DNA of 64,000 nt from Sphingobium sp. 66-54 (GTDB lineage: Bacteria; Pseudomonadota; Alphaproteobacteria; Sphingomonadales; Sphingomonadaceae), in the NCBI GenBank assembly GCA_001899715.1, contig MKWI01000016.1:372001-436000 (forward strand), in the 5' to 3' direction. A program made the translations under genes and the position numbers. Positions 49,790-58,271 of this stretch are shown piece by piece (the stretch's first letter is position 1; each line of letters starts with the position of its first letter). The notes under the pieces are model-generated. The model made no database searches. It worked only from the letters and a program-made list of their open reading frames with translations, and had not been told where the DNA came from.

Positions 49790-51979
49790 GTGGAAAAGGC
49801 CGGAATCCAGCAACTCACGCCCATGAGTCCGTGGGTGCAGCTTAATGCCACGCCGGACGATTGGGTCGCTGCGGATCCAAAACTGCTGGCCAATATGCTG
49901 GCATCAATGGTGTTGGTCCGCAGCTTCGAGGAGAAGGTTCTGGAGCTTGCCGGGCAAGGCCTTGTTCACGGGCCGGCACATTCCGCCATTGGGCAGGAAG
50001 GGGGAGCAACCGGTTCCATCCTTGCTATGCGCGGCAGTGACCAGATCAATGGATCGCATAGGGCCCATCATCAGTTTCTGGCCAAGGCCCTGCATTATGC
50101 AGCCCCAAAAGGCGTGGCGGTCGATCGGCCATTCGGCGACGAGGTTCGTGCGATTTCCCAACGCGCGCTGGCGGAGATACTGGGGCTCGCCCAGGGCTAT
50201 TGTCGGGGGCGTGGCGGCTCGATGCATCTGCGCTGGGCGGAGGCTGGCAATCTCGGCACCAACGCTATCGTCGGCGGCGGCGTGCCGATGGCGGCGGGCG
50301 CGGCCTGGGCGCACAAACGTGCGGGCACGGGCGATGTTGTCTTTACCTATTTCGGCGATGGCGCGGTCAATATCGGCTCCGTCCTGGAAACGATGAACCT
50401 GGCGGCGGCATGGAAGCTGCCGCTCTGCTTCTTCATCGAGAATAACCGTTACGCCGTCTCGACCCATGTCGAGGAAGTGACGGCCGAATCGCGCTTGTCG
50501 GCGCGTGGACTCGCCTTTGGCATTCCTGCCTGGAAGGTCGACGGCATGGATCCGCTGGCCGTCCACCTTGCGGCGCAGGAGGCCATTGCGCGTATGCGCG
50601 CCGGGGAGGGGCCGGCTATTATCGAGGCAGACGTTTATCGCTATTTTCATCAGAACGGTCCGCTGCCGGGCAGTGCCTTTGGTTATCGTAGCCGCGACGA
50701 AGAACAGGCGTGGCGTACACGCGATCCCATTGAGCGCGTGGCGGCCGAGATGGCTGCGCGCCAACTCATTGGTGAGGATTCGGTCGCAGCCCTCAGGGCG
50801 CGGGCGAAGGCGCTGATGGATGACATTACCGGCGAATTGGTCGAGGATCATGAGGACAAGCGCCGTATCGTTCCAGCGCTGTGGCCTTCACCAGATTTTC
50901 GCGATTTCGGCGTGCGCGGCGACCTCTCGGAGCTGGCCGAGGCACGGGTGGTCGAGATGGAGGACTTTCCGGGCGAAATCGTGGAGGCGCGGTTCGTGGA
51001 CGTCGTTGCCGATGTGATGGAACGGCGGATGAGCGCAGACCCGCGCATTGTCGTGATGGGCGAGGACGTCCACCGGCTGAAGGGCGGCACAAACGGAGCG
51101 ACGCGCGGCCTCGCCGCCGCCTTCCCGGACCGGGTGCTGGGGACGCCGATCGCCGAGAACGCCTTTGTCGGCCTCGCGGGCGGCATCGCCATGGACGGGC
51201 GGTTCATTCCCGTGGTCGAGTTCATGTATCCCGATTTCATGTGGGTCGCGGCCGATCAGGTGTTCAACCAGATCGCCAAGGCGCGCCACATGTTCGGCGG
51301 CGATAGCGAGATGCCGCTGGTGCTGCGGACCAAGGTGGCGATGGGTACCGGCTATGGGTCGCAGCACTCGATGGATCCGGCGGGGATCTTCGCCACATCG
51401 GTCGGCTGGCGGATCGTCGCGCCGTCGACGCCTTATGACTATGTCGGCCTGATGAACAGCGCGCTGGCCTGCAAGGATCCGGTGCTCGTGCTGGAGCATG
51501 TCGATCTCTACACCAGCAAAGGGCCGGCACCGGTCGGCGACCTCGATTATCACATCCCGCTGGGCAAGGCGAAGCGGGTGCGTCGGGGAGAGCAGATGAC
51601 GGTGCTTACCTATCTGGCGATGGTGCGGCCAGTGGTGGAGGCGGTGGACCGGCTCGGTATCTCAGCGGACGTGATTGACCTGCGCTCGCTCGATCGGGCG
51701 GGGATCGACTGGCCGCTGATCGAGGAATCGCTCGACCGCACGGGCAATGTGCTGATCGTCGAGCAGGGTTCTGCCGGCACCTCTTATGGTGGTTGGCTGG
51801 CCGATGCCATTCAGGCGCGCTGCTTCGACATGCTCGACCAGCCGGTGCGCCGGGTGCACGGCGGCGAAGCGTCGCCCAGCATCTCCAAGGTGCTGGAGGC
51901 CGCTGCGTGTTGCAGCCCGGCGGATATCGAGGCGGGCCTGCGCAGCGTCATGGCCGATCAGGGGCTGGCGCTCGTCTGA
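49790..51979 (+). CDS. Fused alpha/beta E1 component of a 2-oxoacid dehydrogenase
   Basis: A 729-residue fusion. Residues 1-330 are the thiamin-diphosphate alpha unit (HRAHHQFLAKAL, TYFGDGAVNIGSVLETMNLA, FFIENNRYAVSTH); residues ~390-729 are the transketolase-like beta unit (GEDVHRLKGGTNGATRGLA, NAFVGLAGGIAMDGRFIPVV, QHSMDPAGIFATSVGW). It decarboxylates a 2-oxo acid and passes the acyl group to the E2 encoded next door. It resembles acetoin and branched-chain 2-oxoacid E1 enzymes. The GTG start has GAGAGGG upstream. No E3 gene is in the window. Confidence 0.93.
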   Translation: MEKAGIQQLTPMSPWVQLNATPDDWVAADPKLLANMLASMVLVRSFEEKVLELAGQGLVHGPAHSAIGQEGGATGSILAMRGSDQINGSHRAHHQFLAKALHYAAPKGVAVDRPFGDEVRAISQRALAEILGLAQGYCRGRGGSMHLRWAEAGNLGTNAIVGGGVPMAAGAAWAHKRAGTGDVVFTYFGDGAVNIGSVLETMNLAAAWKLPLCFFIENNRYAVSTHVEEVTAESRLSARGLAFGIPAWKVDGMDPLAVHLAAQEAIARMRAGEGPAIIEADVYRYFHQNGPLPGSAFGYRSRDEEQAWRTRDPIERVAAEMAARQLIGEDSVAALRARAKALMDDITGELVEDHEDKRRIVPALWPSPDFRDFGVRGDLSELAEARVVEMEDFPGEIVEARFVDVVADVMERRMSADPRIVVMGEDVHRLKGGTNGATRGLAAAFPDRVLGTPIAENAFVGLAGGIAMDGRFIPVVEFMYPDFMWVAADQVFNQIAKARHMFGGDSEMPLVLRTKVAMGTGYGSQHSMDPAGIFATSVGWRIVAPSTPYDYVGLMNSALACKDPVLVLEHVDLYTSKGPAPVGDLDYHIPLGKAKRVRRGEQMTVLTYLAMVRPVVEAVDRLGISADVIDLRSLDRAGIDWPLIEESLDRTGNVLIVEQGSAGTSYGGWLADAIQARCFDMLDQPVRRVHGGEASPSISKVLEAAACCSPADIEAGLRSVMADQGLALV

Positions 51980-52000
51980 GCGCGATCGGAGGCCGGCAGT

Positions 52001-53212
52001 ATGCCCAGAACGATCATGATGCCGGCGCTCTCGGCGGGGATGGAGGAAGGGACCATCGCGCGTTGGCTCAAGCCGGTCGGCGCGGCGGTGGCCAAGGGCG
52101 ACGTGCTCGTTGAGATCGAGACCGACAAGGCGACGATGGAATATGAGGCAGAGGAAGGCGGCATTCTCGGCGCGATCATGGCTGATGACGGAGCTACCGT
52201 GCCGGTCAATACTGCCATTGCCATGCTGTTGCTGGAGGGCGAGGACAACGCCGCGCTGGCCGAGGTAGCGGATATATCCACCGTCGCAACACCGCCCGTC
52301 GAGCAGGGGCCAATGGACGTTCCGGTCTCGCTCCGGGCTGAACCGGAGGTCACGCGATCCCGGCGCCTCGCCGCCTCGCCGCTGGCGCGCCGTCTCGCGC
52401 GGCAACGGAACATTGCGCTGGAAGGGCTGTCCGGCAGCGGCGCACGCGGGCGGATCGTCCGCATCGACATCGAAAGAGCATCCCAAACGGCGGTAGCTGC
52501 ACCTGCCGTCGTGGTTGCGCCACCGGCCTCCCCGTCGGTGGCGCAACCCTTCGCGCCGCCGCAGGCGCATTCGGCTGCGCCGGGATGGGAAGGGCTCTCG
52601 CAGATTTACCTGACCGCGCGCTGCGAGGTGGACGCGCTGCTCGATTTGCGGGCGCGGCTGAACGAGGCTGGGTGTGGAACCTATACGCTTCTGGTCAACG
52701 ATTTCGTTGTCAGGGCAGCGGCATTGGCGTTGCGCGAGGTGCCCAACGCCAATGTTGGTTGGATTGGAAGTTCGAGTCAACTATATGATAATATTGATAT
52801 TTCTATGATATCGGCGGCCGAAGACGGGCTTGTCACGTCGATCGTGCGGCACGCTGACAGCAAGGGACTGGCTGCCATTTCCGCCGAAATCGGGGATTTT
52901 TTGGCCGATTCCGCGTGCGCCAGCACGCCACAGGGGGACGACAATCGGGGTGGCAGCGGCTTCACCGTGGTCAATCTGGGTGCGTTTGGCGTCGAATCGG
53001 CCGGTGTAACGGTCAATGCGCCGCGAGGCTGCGTCCTGACGGTCGGTGCGGCGGAGCGGCGCGCGGTGGTGAAGGGGGACGCCTGCGTGCCGGCGACGGT
53101 GATGAGTTGCACGCTCTCGGTCGATCATCGTCTGGTGGACGCGGCCGTGGGTGCGCGCTGGCTGGCGGTATTCAAGGCGCTGATCGAGCAGCCGCTGCGG
53201 CTGGTAGCCTAG
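52001..53212 (+). CDS. E2 dihydrolipoamide acyltransferase
   Basis: A 403-residue E2: lipoyl domain (res 1-80) with Lys43 in EIETDKATMEYEA, an E1/E3-binding domain (res ~125-160, SPLARRLARQRNIALEG with GSGARGRIVRIDIE) and a catalytic domain from ~195. The active site reads VDHRLVDAAVGARW, keeping His and Asp of HxxxDG but with Ala for Gly. The segment before the conserved NLGAFG has an unusual polar insert (ACASTPQGDDNRGGSG). It follows E1 by 21 bases. Confidence 0.92.
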   Translation: MPRTIMMPALSAGMEEGTIARWLKPVGAAVAKGDVLVEIETDKATMEYEAEEGGILGAIMADDGATVPVNTAIAMLLLEGEDNAALAEVADISTVATPPVEQGPMDVPVSLRAEPEVTRSRRLAASPLARRLARQRNIALEGLSGSGARGRIVRIDIERASQTAVAAPAVVVAPPASPSVAQPFAPPQAHSAAPGWEGLSQIYLTARCEVDALLDLRARLNEAGCGTYTLLVNDFVVRAAALALREVPNANVGWIGSSSQLYDNIDISMISAAEDGLVTSIVRHADSKGLAAISAEIGDFLADSACASTPQGDDNRGGSGFTVVNLGAFGVESAGVTVNAPRGCVLTVGAAERRAVVKGDACVPATVMSCTLSVDHRLVDAAVGARWLAVFKALIEQPLRLVA

Positions 53213-53339
53213 GGTGCCGGCGATGCGCCTTGACCCATCTACCCGCCGGCCAGCGCGATTTGCGGGCGAGGGGTCATGCGCGCGCGCCACTCGACCGGCA
53301 CGTGGCGGCAACTATGGGCCGCACAATAGCTGGCTGTGC

Positions 53340-53440
53340 GGGAGAAACACGCCGATAATCGCCTTTGCCGGCCCCGGCCCGCTCAGGGAACCCTGCCTGA
53401 TTGGCGGGCAATGGATCGGGGAACCGGGCCTTGCCATCGA
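53340..53440 (+). pseudogene. Remnant of a duplicated aldehyde dehydrogenase 5' end
   Basis: About 100 bases here repeat the ribosome-binding site and first 30 codons of the aldehyde dehydrogenase gene 200 bases downstream (53531-53639), with about 16 mismatches by eye. The start ATG is ACG in this copy, and the reading runs into unrelated sequence after about codon 32. The encoded similarity (for example CLIGGQWIGEPGLAIEG and CLIDGQWIGEPGLAVTD) shows it once coded for protein. It lies in the 327-base gap after the E2 gene, in which I see no other gene. Confidence 0.75.
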
Positions 53441-53539
53441 GGGGGCGTGCGCCCACCCCGATTTACCGGTGCGAGCCATGGCGGTTGTAGGCTGCGCTGC
53501 ACCTGGTGGGACGGGAGAAACTGGCGGCGCGGGAGAAAC

Positions 53540-54991
53540 ATGCCGATGATCGCCCTTGCCGACCCCAGCCTGCTTCGCGAGACCTGCCTGATCGACGGGC
53601 AATGGATCGGGGAGCCGGGCCTTGCCGTCACCGACCCCGCGACGGGCGAGACGCTGGCGCATGTGCCGGCGCTCGGCCGGGCGGAGACGCAGGCGGCGAT
53701 TGCTGCCGCCGAGGCTGCGCTACCGGCGTGGCGCGCACGCACCGCCCGCGAGCGTGCGGCGATCCTGCGCCGCTGGTTCGACCTCATCGTGGCGGCGACC
53801 GAGGACCTCGCGCTGATCCTCTGCCGAGAGCAGGGCAAGCCGCTGGCCGAAGCGCGCGGCGAGATCGGCTACGCCGCGAGCTTCATCGAATGGTTCGCCG
53901 AGGAAGCCAAGCGGCTCTACGGCGAGACGATCCCCAGCCCGCAGGCGGACAAGCGCATCGTCGTCATCCGCCAGCCGGTGGGCGTGACCGCCGCGATCAC
54001 GCCGTGGAACTTCCCCTCCGCGATGATTACCCGCAAGGCCGGACCGGCGTTGGCCGCCGGTTGCACGATGGTGCTCAAGCCCGCGAGCCAGACGCCGCTC
54101 TCCGCGCTGGCGCTGGCCGTGCTGGCGGAGCGCGCCGGTGTGCCGGCCGGGGTGTTCAACGTGGTGACGGGCAGCGCGCGCGAGATTGGCGGCGCGCTGA
54201 CCGAGAGCCCGGTGGTGCGCAAGATCAGCTTCACCGGATCGACCGAAATCGGCCGGCTGCTGATGCGGCAGAGCGCGGACACGGTGAAGAAGGTCTCGAT
54301 GGAGCTGGGTGGCAACGCGCCGTTCATCGTGTTTGACGATGCCGATCTCGACGCTGCCGTCGAGGGCGCGATCCAGTCCAAATATCGCAACAGCGGGCAG
54401 ACCTGCGTGTGCGTCAACCGCGTGCTGGTGCAGCGCTCCGTCGCCAAGCCATTCGTCGAGAAGCTGACGGCGGCGGTGAGCGCGCTGCGCTGCGGCCCCG
54501 GCACCGCCGAGGGGGTGACGCAAGGGCCGCTGATCGACGCGGCGGCGGTCGCCAAGGTGGAGGAGCATATCGCCGACGCGGTGGCCAAGGGCGCGCGCAT
54601 CGCGCTGGGCGGGCGGCGGCACGCGTTGGGCGGCACCTTCTTCGAGCCGACGATCCTGACCGGCTGCATGCCCGATATGCTGGTGGCCCGCGAGGAAACG
54701 TTCGGCCCGGTCGCCTCCATCTTCCTGTTCGATACCGAGGCGGAGGCGCTGGCGCTGGCCAATGATACCGAGGTGGGGCTGGCGGGCTATTTCTACAGCC
54801 GCGATCTCGGCCGGGTGTGGCGTGTGGCGGAAGGGATGGAGTGCGGCATGGTGGGGATCAACACCGGGCTGATCTCCTCCGAGGTCGTGCCGTTCGGCGG
54901 CATCAAGCAATCGGGCGTGGGACGCGAAGGCTCCCGCCACGGCATCGAGGATTATGTAGAACTCAAATATCTGTGCATGGCCGGTATCTGA
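53540..54991 (+). CDS. Aldehyde dehydrogenase (succinate-semialdehyde dehydrogenase group)
   Basis: A 483-residue NAD(P)-dependent aldehyde dehydrogenase. The motifs are complete: ITPWNFPSAMITRKAGPALA, the nucleotide loop FTGSTEIGRLL, the general base Glu255 in SMELGGNAPF and the nucleophile Cys289 in NSGQTCVCVNR. The Arg/Gln-rich IEWFAEEAKRLYGETIPSP stretch places it in the succinate- or glutarate-semialdehyde branch. GGGAGAAAC precedes the ATG at 53540; an in-frame extension to 53336 exists but runs through the shifted remnant copy. It begins a four-gene run to DoxX. Confidence 0.93.
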   Translation: MPMIALADPSLLRETCLIDGQWIGEPGLAVTDPATGETLAHVPALGRAETQAAIAAAEAALPAWRARTARERAAILRRWFDLIVAATEDLALILCREQGKPLAEARGEIGYAASFIEWFAEEAKRLYGETIPSPQADKRIVVIRQPVGVTAAITPWNFPSAMITRKAGPALAAGCTMVLKPASQTPLSALALAVLAERAGVPAGVFNVVTGSAREIGGALTESPVVRKISFTGSTEIGRLLMRQSADTVKKVSMELGGNAPFIVFDDADLDAAVEGAIQSKYRNSGQTCVCVNRVLVQRSVAKPFVEKLTAAVSALRCGPGTAEGVTQGPLIDAAAVAKVEEHIADAVAKGARIALGGRRHALGGTFFEPTILTGCMPDMLVAREETFGPVASIFLFDTEAEALALANDTEVGLAGYFYSRDLGRVWRVAEGMECGMVGINTGLISSEVVPFGGIKQSGVGREGSRHGIEDYVELKYLCMAGI

Positions 54992-55027
54992 CCGGCCTGC
55001 GCGCAACGGAACAATAGGAGAGAGACG

Positions 55028-55912
55028 ATGAAGGTCGCATTTGTCGGTTTGGGGAAGATGGGCGTGGCGATGGCGGGGCAGATCCTCGCCGCCGGGCACG
55101 AACTGGGCGTCTATAACCGCACCGCCGCCAAGGGGGACGATCTGGTCGCGCGCGGCGCGGCGCGGCTGGCAAGCGTGGCGGATGCGGCGGCTTTCGCCGA
55201 TGTCGTCGTCTCCATGGTGGAGAATGACAAGGCGCTGGCGGCGGTGACGCTGGGCGAGGGCGGTCTCGTCGCCGGGCTGGCCAGGGGTGCCGTCCATGTC
55301 GCCATGGGCACGCACAGCATCGCGCAGGTGAAGGCGATCACCGAGGCGCATGAGGCCGCCGGCCAGCAATTCATCAGCGCGCCGGTGATGGGGCGCCCGC
55401 CGGTAGCGGAAGCGGGCCAGCTCGGCATCGTCGCGGGCGGACCGGCCGACGCGGTGGCGCGGGTGCAGCCCTTGTTCGACGCGATGGGGCGCCGCACCTA
55501 CCCGGCCGGACCGTTGCCGATGAGCGCGGCGGCCGCCAAGATCGTCAACAACTTCCTGCTCGCCGCGGCCATTGAGGCGCTGGCCGAGGGCTTCGCGCTC
55601 GGCGAGAAATGCGGCTTGCCCGGCGATGCGCTGCTGGAGATTTTGACCGACGGGCTGTTCGCTGCGCCGGCCTACAAGATCTACGGCAAGATGATCGTCG
55701 ACAAGAGCTATTTCGACGCGCCCGGCTTCACCGCGACGACCGGCCTCAAGGACGTCAACCTCGCGCTCGGCGCGGGCGAGGCGCTGGCTGTGCCGCTGCC
55801 GACCGCCGGTATCTGCCGCGACCGGCTGCTCTCCGCCATCGCCAACGGCCATGCCGGTGCCGACTGGTCGGTGATGGCGCACGAGCAGGCCCGCGCCAGC
55901 GGCATCGCCTGA
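55028..55912 (+). CDS. NAD(P)-dependent beta-hydroxyacid dehydrogenase (3-hydroxyisobutyrate dehydrogenase family)
   Basis: A 294-residue enzyme with the Rossmann motif AFVGLGKMGVAMA (Gly7, Gly9, Gly12), the catalytic Lys171 in AAAAKIVNNFLLAA and the family helix after it. The substrate loop reads SAPVMGRPPVAEAGQL, so Met replaces the usual Ser of APVSGG; that subgroup has undefined substrates. AGGAGAGAGACG precedes the ATG. With the aldehyde dehydrogenase upstream it could handle a hydroxyacid-semialdehyde pair; this is inference. Confidence 0.9.
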   Translation: MKVAFVGLGKMGVAMAGQILAAGHELGVYNRTAAKGDDLVARGAARLASVADAAAFADVVVSMVENDKALAAVTLGEGGLVAGLARGAVHVAMGTHSIAQVKAITEAHEAAGQQFISAPVMGRPPVAEAGQLGIVAGGPADAVARVQPLFDAMGRRTYPAGPLPMSAAAAKIVNNFLLAAAIEALAEGFALGEKCGLPGDALLEILTDGLFAAPAYKIYGKMIVDKSYFDAPGFTATTGLKDVNLALGAGEALAVPLPTAGICRDRLLSAIANGHAGADWSVMAHEQARASGIA

Positions 55913-55935
55913 ACAGAAGAACGAGGAGACACGCC

Positions 55936-56439
55936 ATGGCCGCCAACCGTCCGCCGCTCGATACCGTGCTGCCGCAAGAGATGCGCGAGTTGCGCTGGCG
56001 GCCGCTGATGACCTTCTTCCTGGACATCACCCCGCCCTATAATCTCGGCAAGACGCCGACCGCCGACCGGCGGATCGCGGCGCTGCCCGGCGGCTATTTC
56101 GAGGGCGAGCGGCTGCGCGGCACCATCCTGCCGAGCGGCAGCGACTGGCAGGTCGTCCGCTCGGACGGCGCCTGGGTAATCGACGTGCGCACGCTGCTGG
56201 AGACCGACGACGGCGCGCTGATCGGCCTGCGCTATCAGGGCCTGCGCCATGGCGAGCCCGAGGTGCTGGCCGCACTGGGGAGAGGGGACGCGGTGAGTCC
56301 ACTGGCTTATTACATGCGGATCACCACCAGCTTCGAGACCTCGTCCGGGAAATATGACTGGCTGAACCGGGTGATCGGCGTGGCGCACGGGCACCGGCTG
56401 CCCAACGGGGCGATCTACAACGTGTTCGAGATCGTCTGA
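55936..56439 (+). CDS. DUF3237 family protein
   Basis: A 167-residue beta-rich protein of the DUF3237 family. Marks are TPPYNLGKTPTADRRIAALPGG, RLRGTILPSGSDWQVVRSDG and YYMRITTSFETSSGKYDWLN, followed by GVAHGHRLPNG. The function is not known; relatives stand in aromatic and terpene degradation clusters. GAGGAG precedes the ATG at 55936, 23 bases after the dehydrogenase. Confidence 0.9.
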   Translation: MAANRPPLDTVLPQEMRELRWRPLMTFFLDITPPYNLGKTPTADRRIAALPGGYFEGERLRGTILPSGSDWQVVRSDGAWVIDVRTLLETDDGALIGLRYQGLRHGEPEVLAALGRGDAVSPLAYYMRITTSFETSSGKYDWLNRVIGVAHGHRLPNGAIYNVFEIV

Positions 56440-56469
56440 CGGCGGCGGAGCCGGGGAGGGGGAGGGGTG

Positions 56470-56832
56470 ATGCATCTCACCATGATCGAGCCGATGGTTG
56501 CGCTGCGCGTCCTGTGCGGACTGTTCTTCATCCCGCATATCGCGGCCAAGATTTTCGCGCGGCCGGTGACGCAGGGCTTCTTCGAGGCCGCCGGTTATCG
56601 GCCTGCTGCCGTATTCATGTATCTGGCGCTGGGAATCGAGGTGGCGGTGGCCGCGTGCCTGATCGGCGGCTGGTGGGTGCCTTATGCGGCCGGGCTGGCG
56701 GCGGCGTTCATGCTGGTCGCGGCGCTCTCCGTGCTCAAGGTCTCGCGGGGGCAGTGGCTGTGGAATCTGGGCGGGTGCGAGTATCTGGTTTTCTGGATGG
56801 CCGCCTGCGCGATCGTGGCGTGGGGCGGGTAG
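56470..56832 (+). CDS. DoxX family membrane protein
   Basis: A 120-residue protein with four membrane helices (about 8-25, 45-62, 68-85, 98-117) and the DoxX-type beginning ALRVLCGLFFIPHIAAKIF. Family members include thiosulfate:quinone oxidoreductase subunits and stress proteins; here the gene seems part of the catabolic set. GGAGGGGGAGGGG lies just upstream. A GTG three bases before the ATG is also possible. Confidence 0.85.
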   Translation: MHLTMIEPMVALRVLCGLFFIPHIAAKIFARPVTQGFFEAAGYRPAAVFMYLALGIEVAVAACLIGGWWVPYAAGLAAAFMLVAALSVLKVSRGQWLWNLGGCEYLVFWMAACAIVAWGG

Positions 56833-57170
56833 AGCGAGAGTCGGTGTGCTTTCGCAGGAGCACGGCGGAGGCGATTATCGCCCAACGCGCCGTTCGATGA
56901 TCGGCAAGGCATGGGCGAGACGGCCCCGGATTAGCTGTTCGTCCGGGCGCTTGACGGACCGCCGGTTTCTTCTGACGGGCTCCCGATGGAGGGCAAAGAA
57001 CGGCGCGGCTCCGCCTTAAGACGGCCCGCCATTCAATCCATACCGGCCTGCAAGGGGCGTTTCTGCGCGTCCTGTGCTCACATGGCTCGCTTATGCTGCG
57101 GTCCAGGTGACAGAAAATCGCCCTTCCGGCTCGGCCCGACCTGAATGTCGATCCGCCCTATGTCGGCCGC
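56833..57170. other. Convergent non-coding stretch with half of a family A repeat
   Basis: No gene is supported. A short self-complementary piece GTGCTTTCGCAGGAGCAC (56846-56863) matches one arm of the family A repeats and has a five-base stem. The remainder is plain GC-rich sequence between DoxX and the AraC-type gene. Confidence 0.5.
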
Positions 57171-58097
57171 TCACATTGCCCGGCGATATTCCCCCGGCGT
57201 CACGCCGACGAAACGCTTGAAGGTGGCGGTGAAGTGGCTCTGGCTAGAGAAGCCCGTGGCCAGTGCGATCTCCACCAGGCTGGTATCGGTTTGCCTCAGC
57301 AGTTCCTTGCCGCGCTCGATCCGCCGGCGCAGCAGATATTGGTGCGGTGCCTCGCCGAAATGCTGGCGGAACGAACGCGCGAAATAGAAGGGGCTCATGC
57401 CCGCCTCGGCGGCCAGCGTGCCGAGGCCGAGGTCCTCGTCCAGCGCGGCCTCGATCAGTTCCGCCACGCGCCGCATGCCGGGCCGGCTCATCCGTGGCAC
57501 GTTGGGCGGGGGGCGCTGCTGATGGGCGGCATGCTCATGCAGCAGTTGCACCGCGATCATCTGCGCGATGGATTCGACATAGAGCGCGCCGTGCTGGCTC
57601 TGGCTCTGCATCGAGGAGAGGACCGAAAGCGCGAGCTGCTCCAGCAGCGCGTCAACCTCGGCGAGGACGGGGCGAAGCTCGACCCGGCCGGCGTCCATCT
57701 CCAGAACCTCCTCGGCGACGCGGGCGACGACCGAGCGGTGGAGATAGACCAGCAGCACGTCCGCCGAGCCGCTGACCTTCCAGTGCGAGGCCACTCCGGC
57801 GGGGATTGTGCCGAGCATACGCGGCCGCAGCACCGCCGACTGCGTGCGCCCGTCCCCCTCGAACCGGCGGGTGATCTCGTTGGCTTGGTTGACGCAATAA
57901 GCGACGCAATGATGGTCGATCGCCGGCAGCGAAGCGGTCCACGCCTGCTCTGTGGCGTAAGAGGCGTAAAGGCCGCGCCAGTTGAGCCCATCGCTATGCA
58001 TCAGCAGCCGGTTCTGCGGCCATAGCGCGATGCCGTGCGTCTCGCTCACGGAAACTGGCTGAGAAGCTGCCGGAATAGCAGGATTCTGTAAGGCCAT
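57171..58097 (-). CDS. AraC family transcriptional regulator
   Basis: A 308-residue regulator: an N-terminal ligand/dimer region of ~195 residues and two C-terminal helix-turn-helix motifs (res ~205-305) with LGTLAAEAGMSPFYFARSFRQ, then EIALATGFSSQSHFTATFKR and VGVTPGEYRR. The ATG at 58097 has CAGGAA upstream; the frame runs open to 59498, antisense to the monooxygenase, and is not real. It is divergent from the flavin monooxygenase, which is its probable target. Confidence 0.92.
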   Translation of the reverse strand: MALQNPAIPAASQPVSVSETHGIALWPQNRLLMHSDGLNWRGLYASYATEQAWTASLPAIDHHCVAYCVNQANEITRRFEGDGRTQSAVLRPRMLGTIPAGVASHWKVSGSADVLLVYLHRSVVARVAEEVLEMDAGRVELRPVLAEVDALLEQLALSVLSSMQSQSQHGALYVESIAQMIAVQLLHEHAAHQQRPPPNVPRMSRPGMRRVAELIEAALDEDLGLGTLAAEAGMSPFYFARSFRQHFGEAPHQYLLRRRIERGKELLRQTDTSLVEIALATGFSSQSHFTATFKRFVGVTPGEYRRAM

Positions 58098-58216
58098 GTG
58101 GGGGTTCCTGATAGCCGCGATAGTGCAGTCTATGCACAATGCAGGCCGGTTGCAAGATTCGCGGCGGGGCAGGGCAGCGATTTCCCAAGGTTTTCGCCTA
58201 AAAATGATAACAAGAG

Positions 58217-58236
58217 TGATGATCTTAAAGTCATCA
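58217..58236. promoter_or_regulatory. Inverted repeat in the AraC/monooxygenase promoter region
   Basis: TGATGA and TCATCA arms with an eight-base spacer; over 20 bases, 16 positions are self-complementary. It lies in an AT-rich 60-base stretch, 36 bases before the monooxygenase start, and is a candidate operator for the divergent AraC-type regulator. Confidence 0.35.
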
Positions 58237-58271
58237 ATAAAAAGATGAACAGAAAAGGGATGGAGAGGAAC

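Noticed and set aside
53336..54991. Longer aldehyde dehydrogenase starting 68 codons upstream
   Set aside because: The extension passes through the remnant copy in a shifted frame and has no family similarity; GGGAGAAAC and the ATG at 53540 fit better.
53720..55882. 720-residue minus-strand open frame opposite ALDH and the hydroxyacid dehydrogenase
   Set aside because: Both plus-strand genes carry complete family motifs; the opposite frame is a codon-bias artefact.
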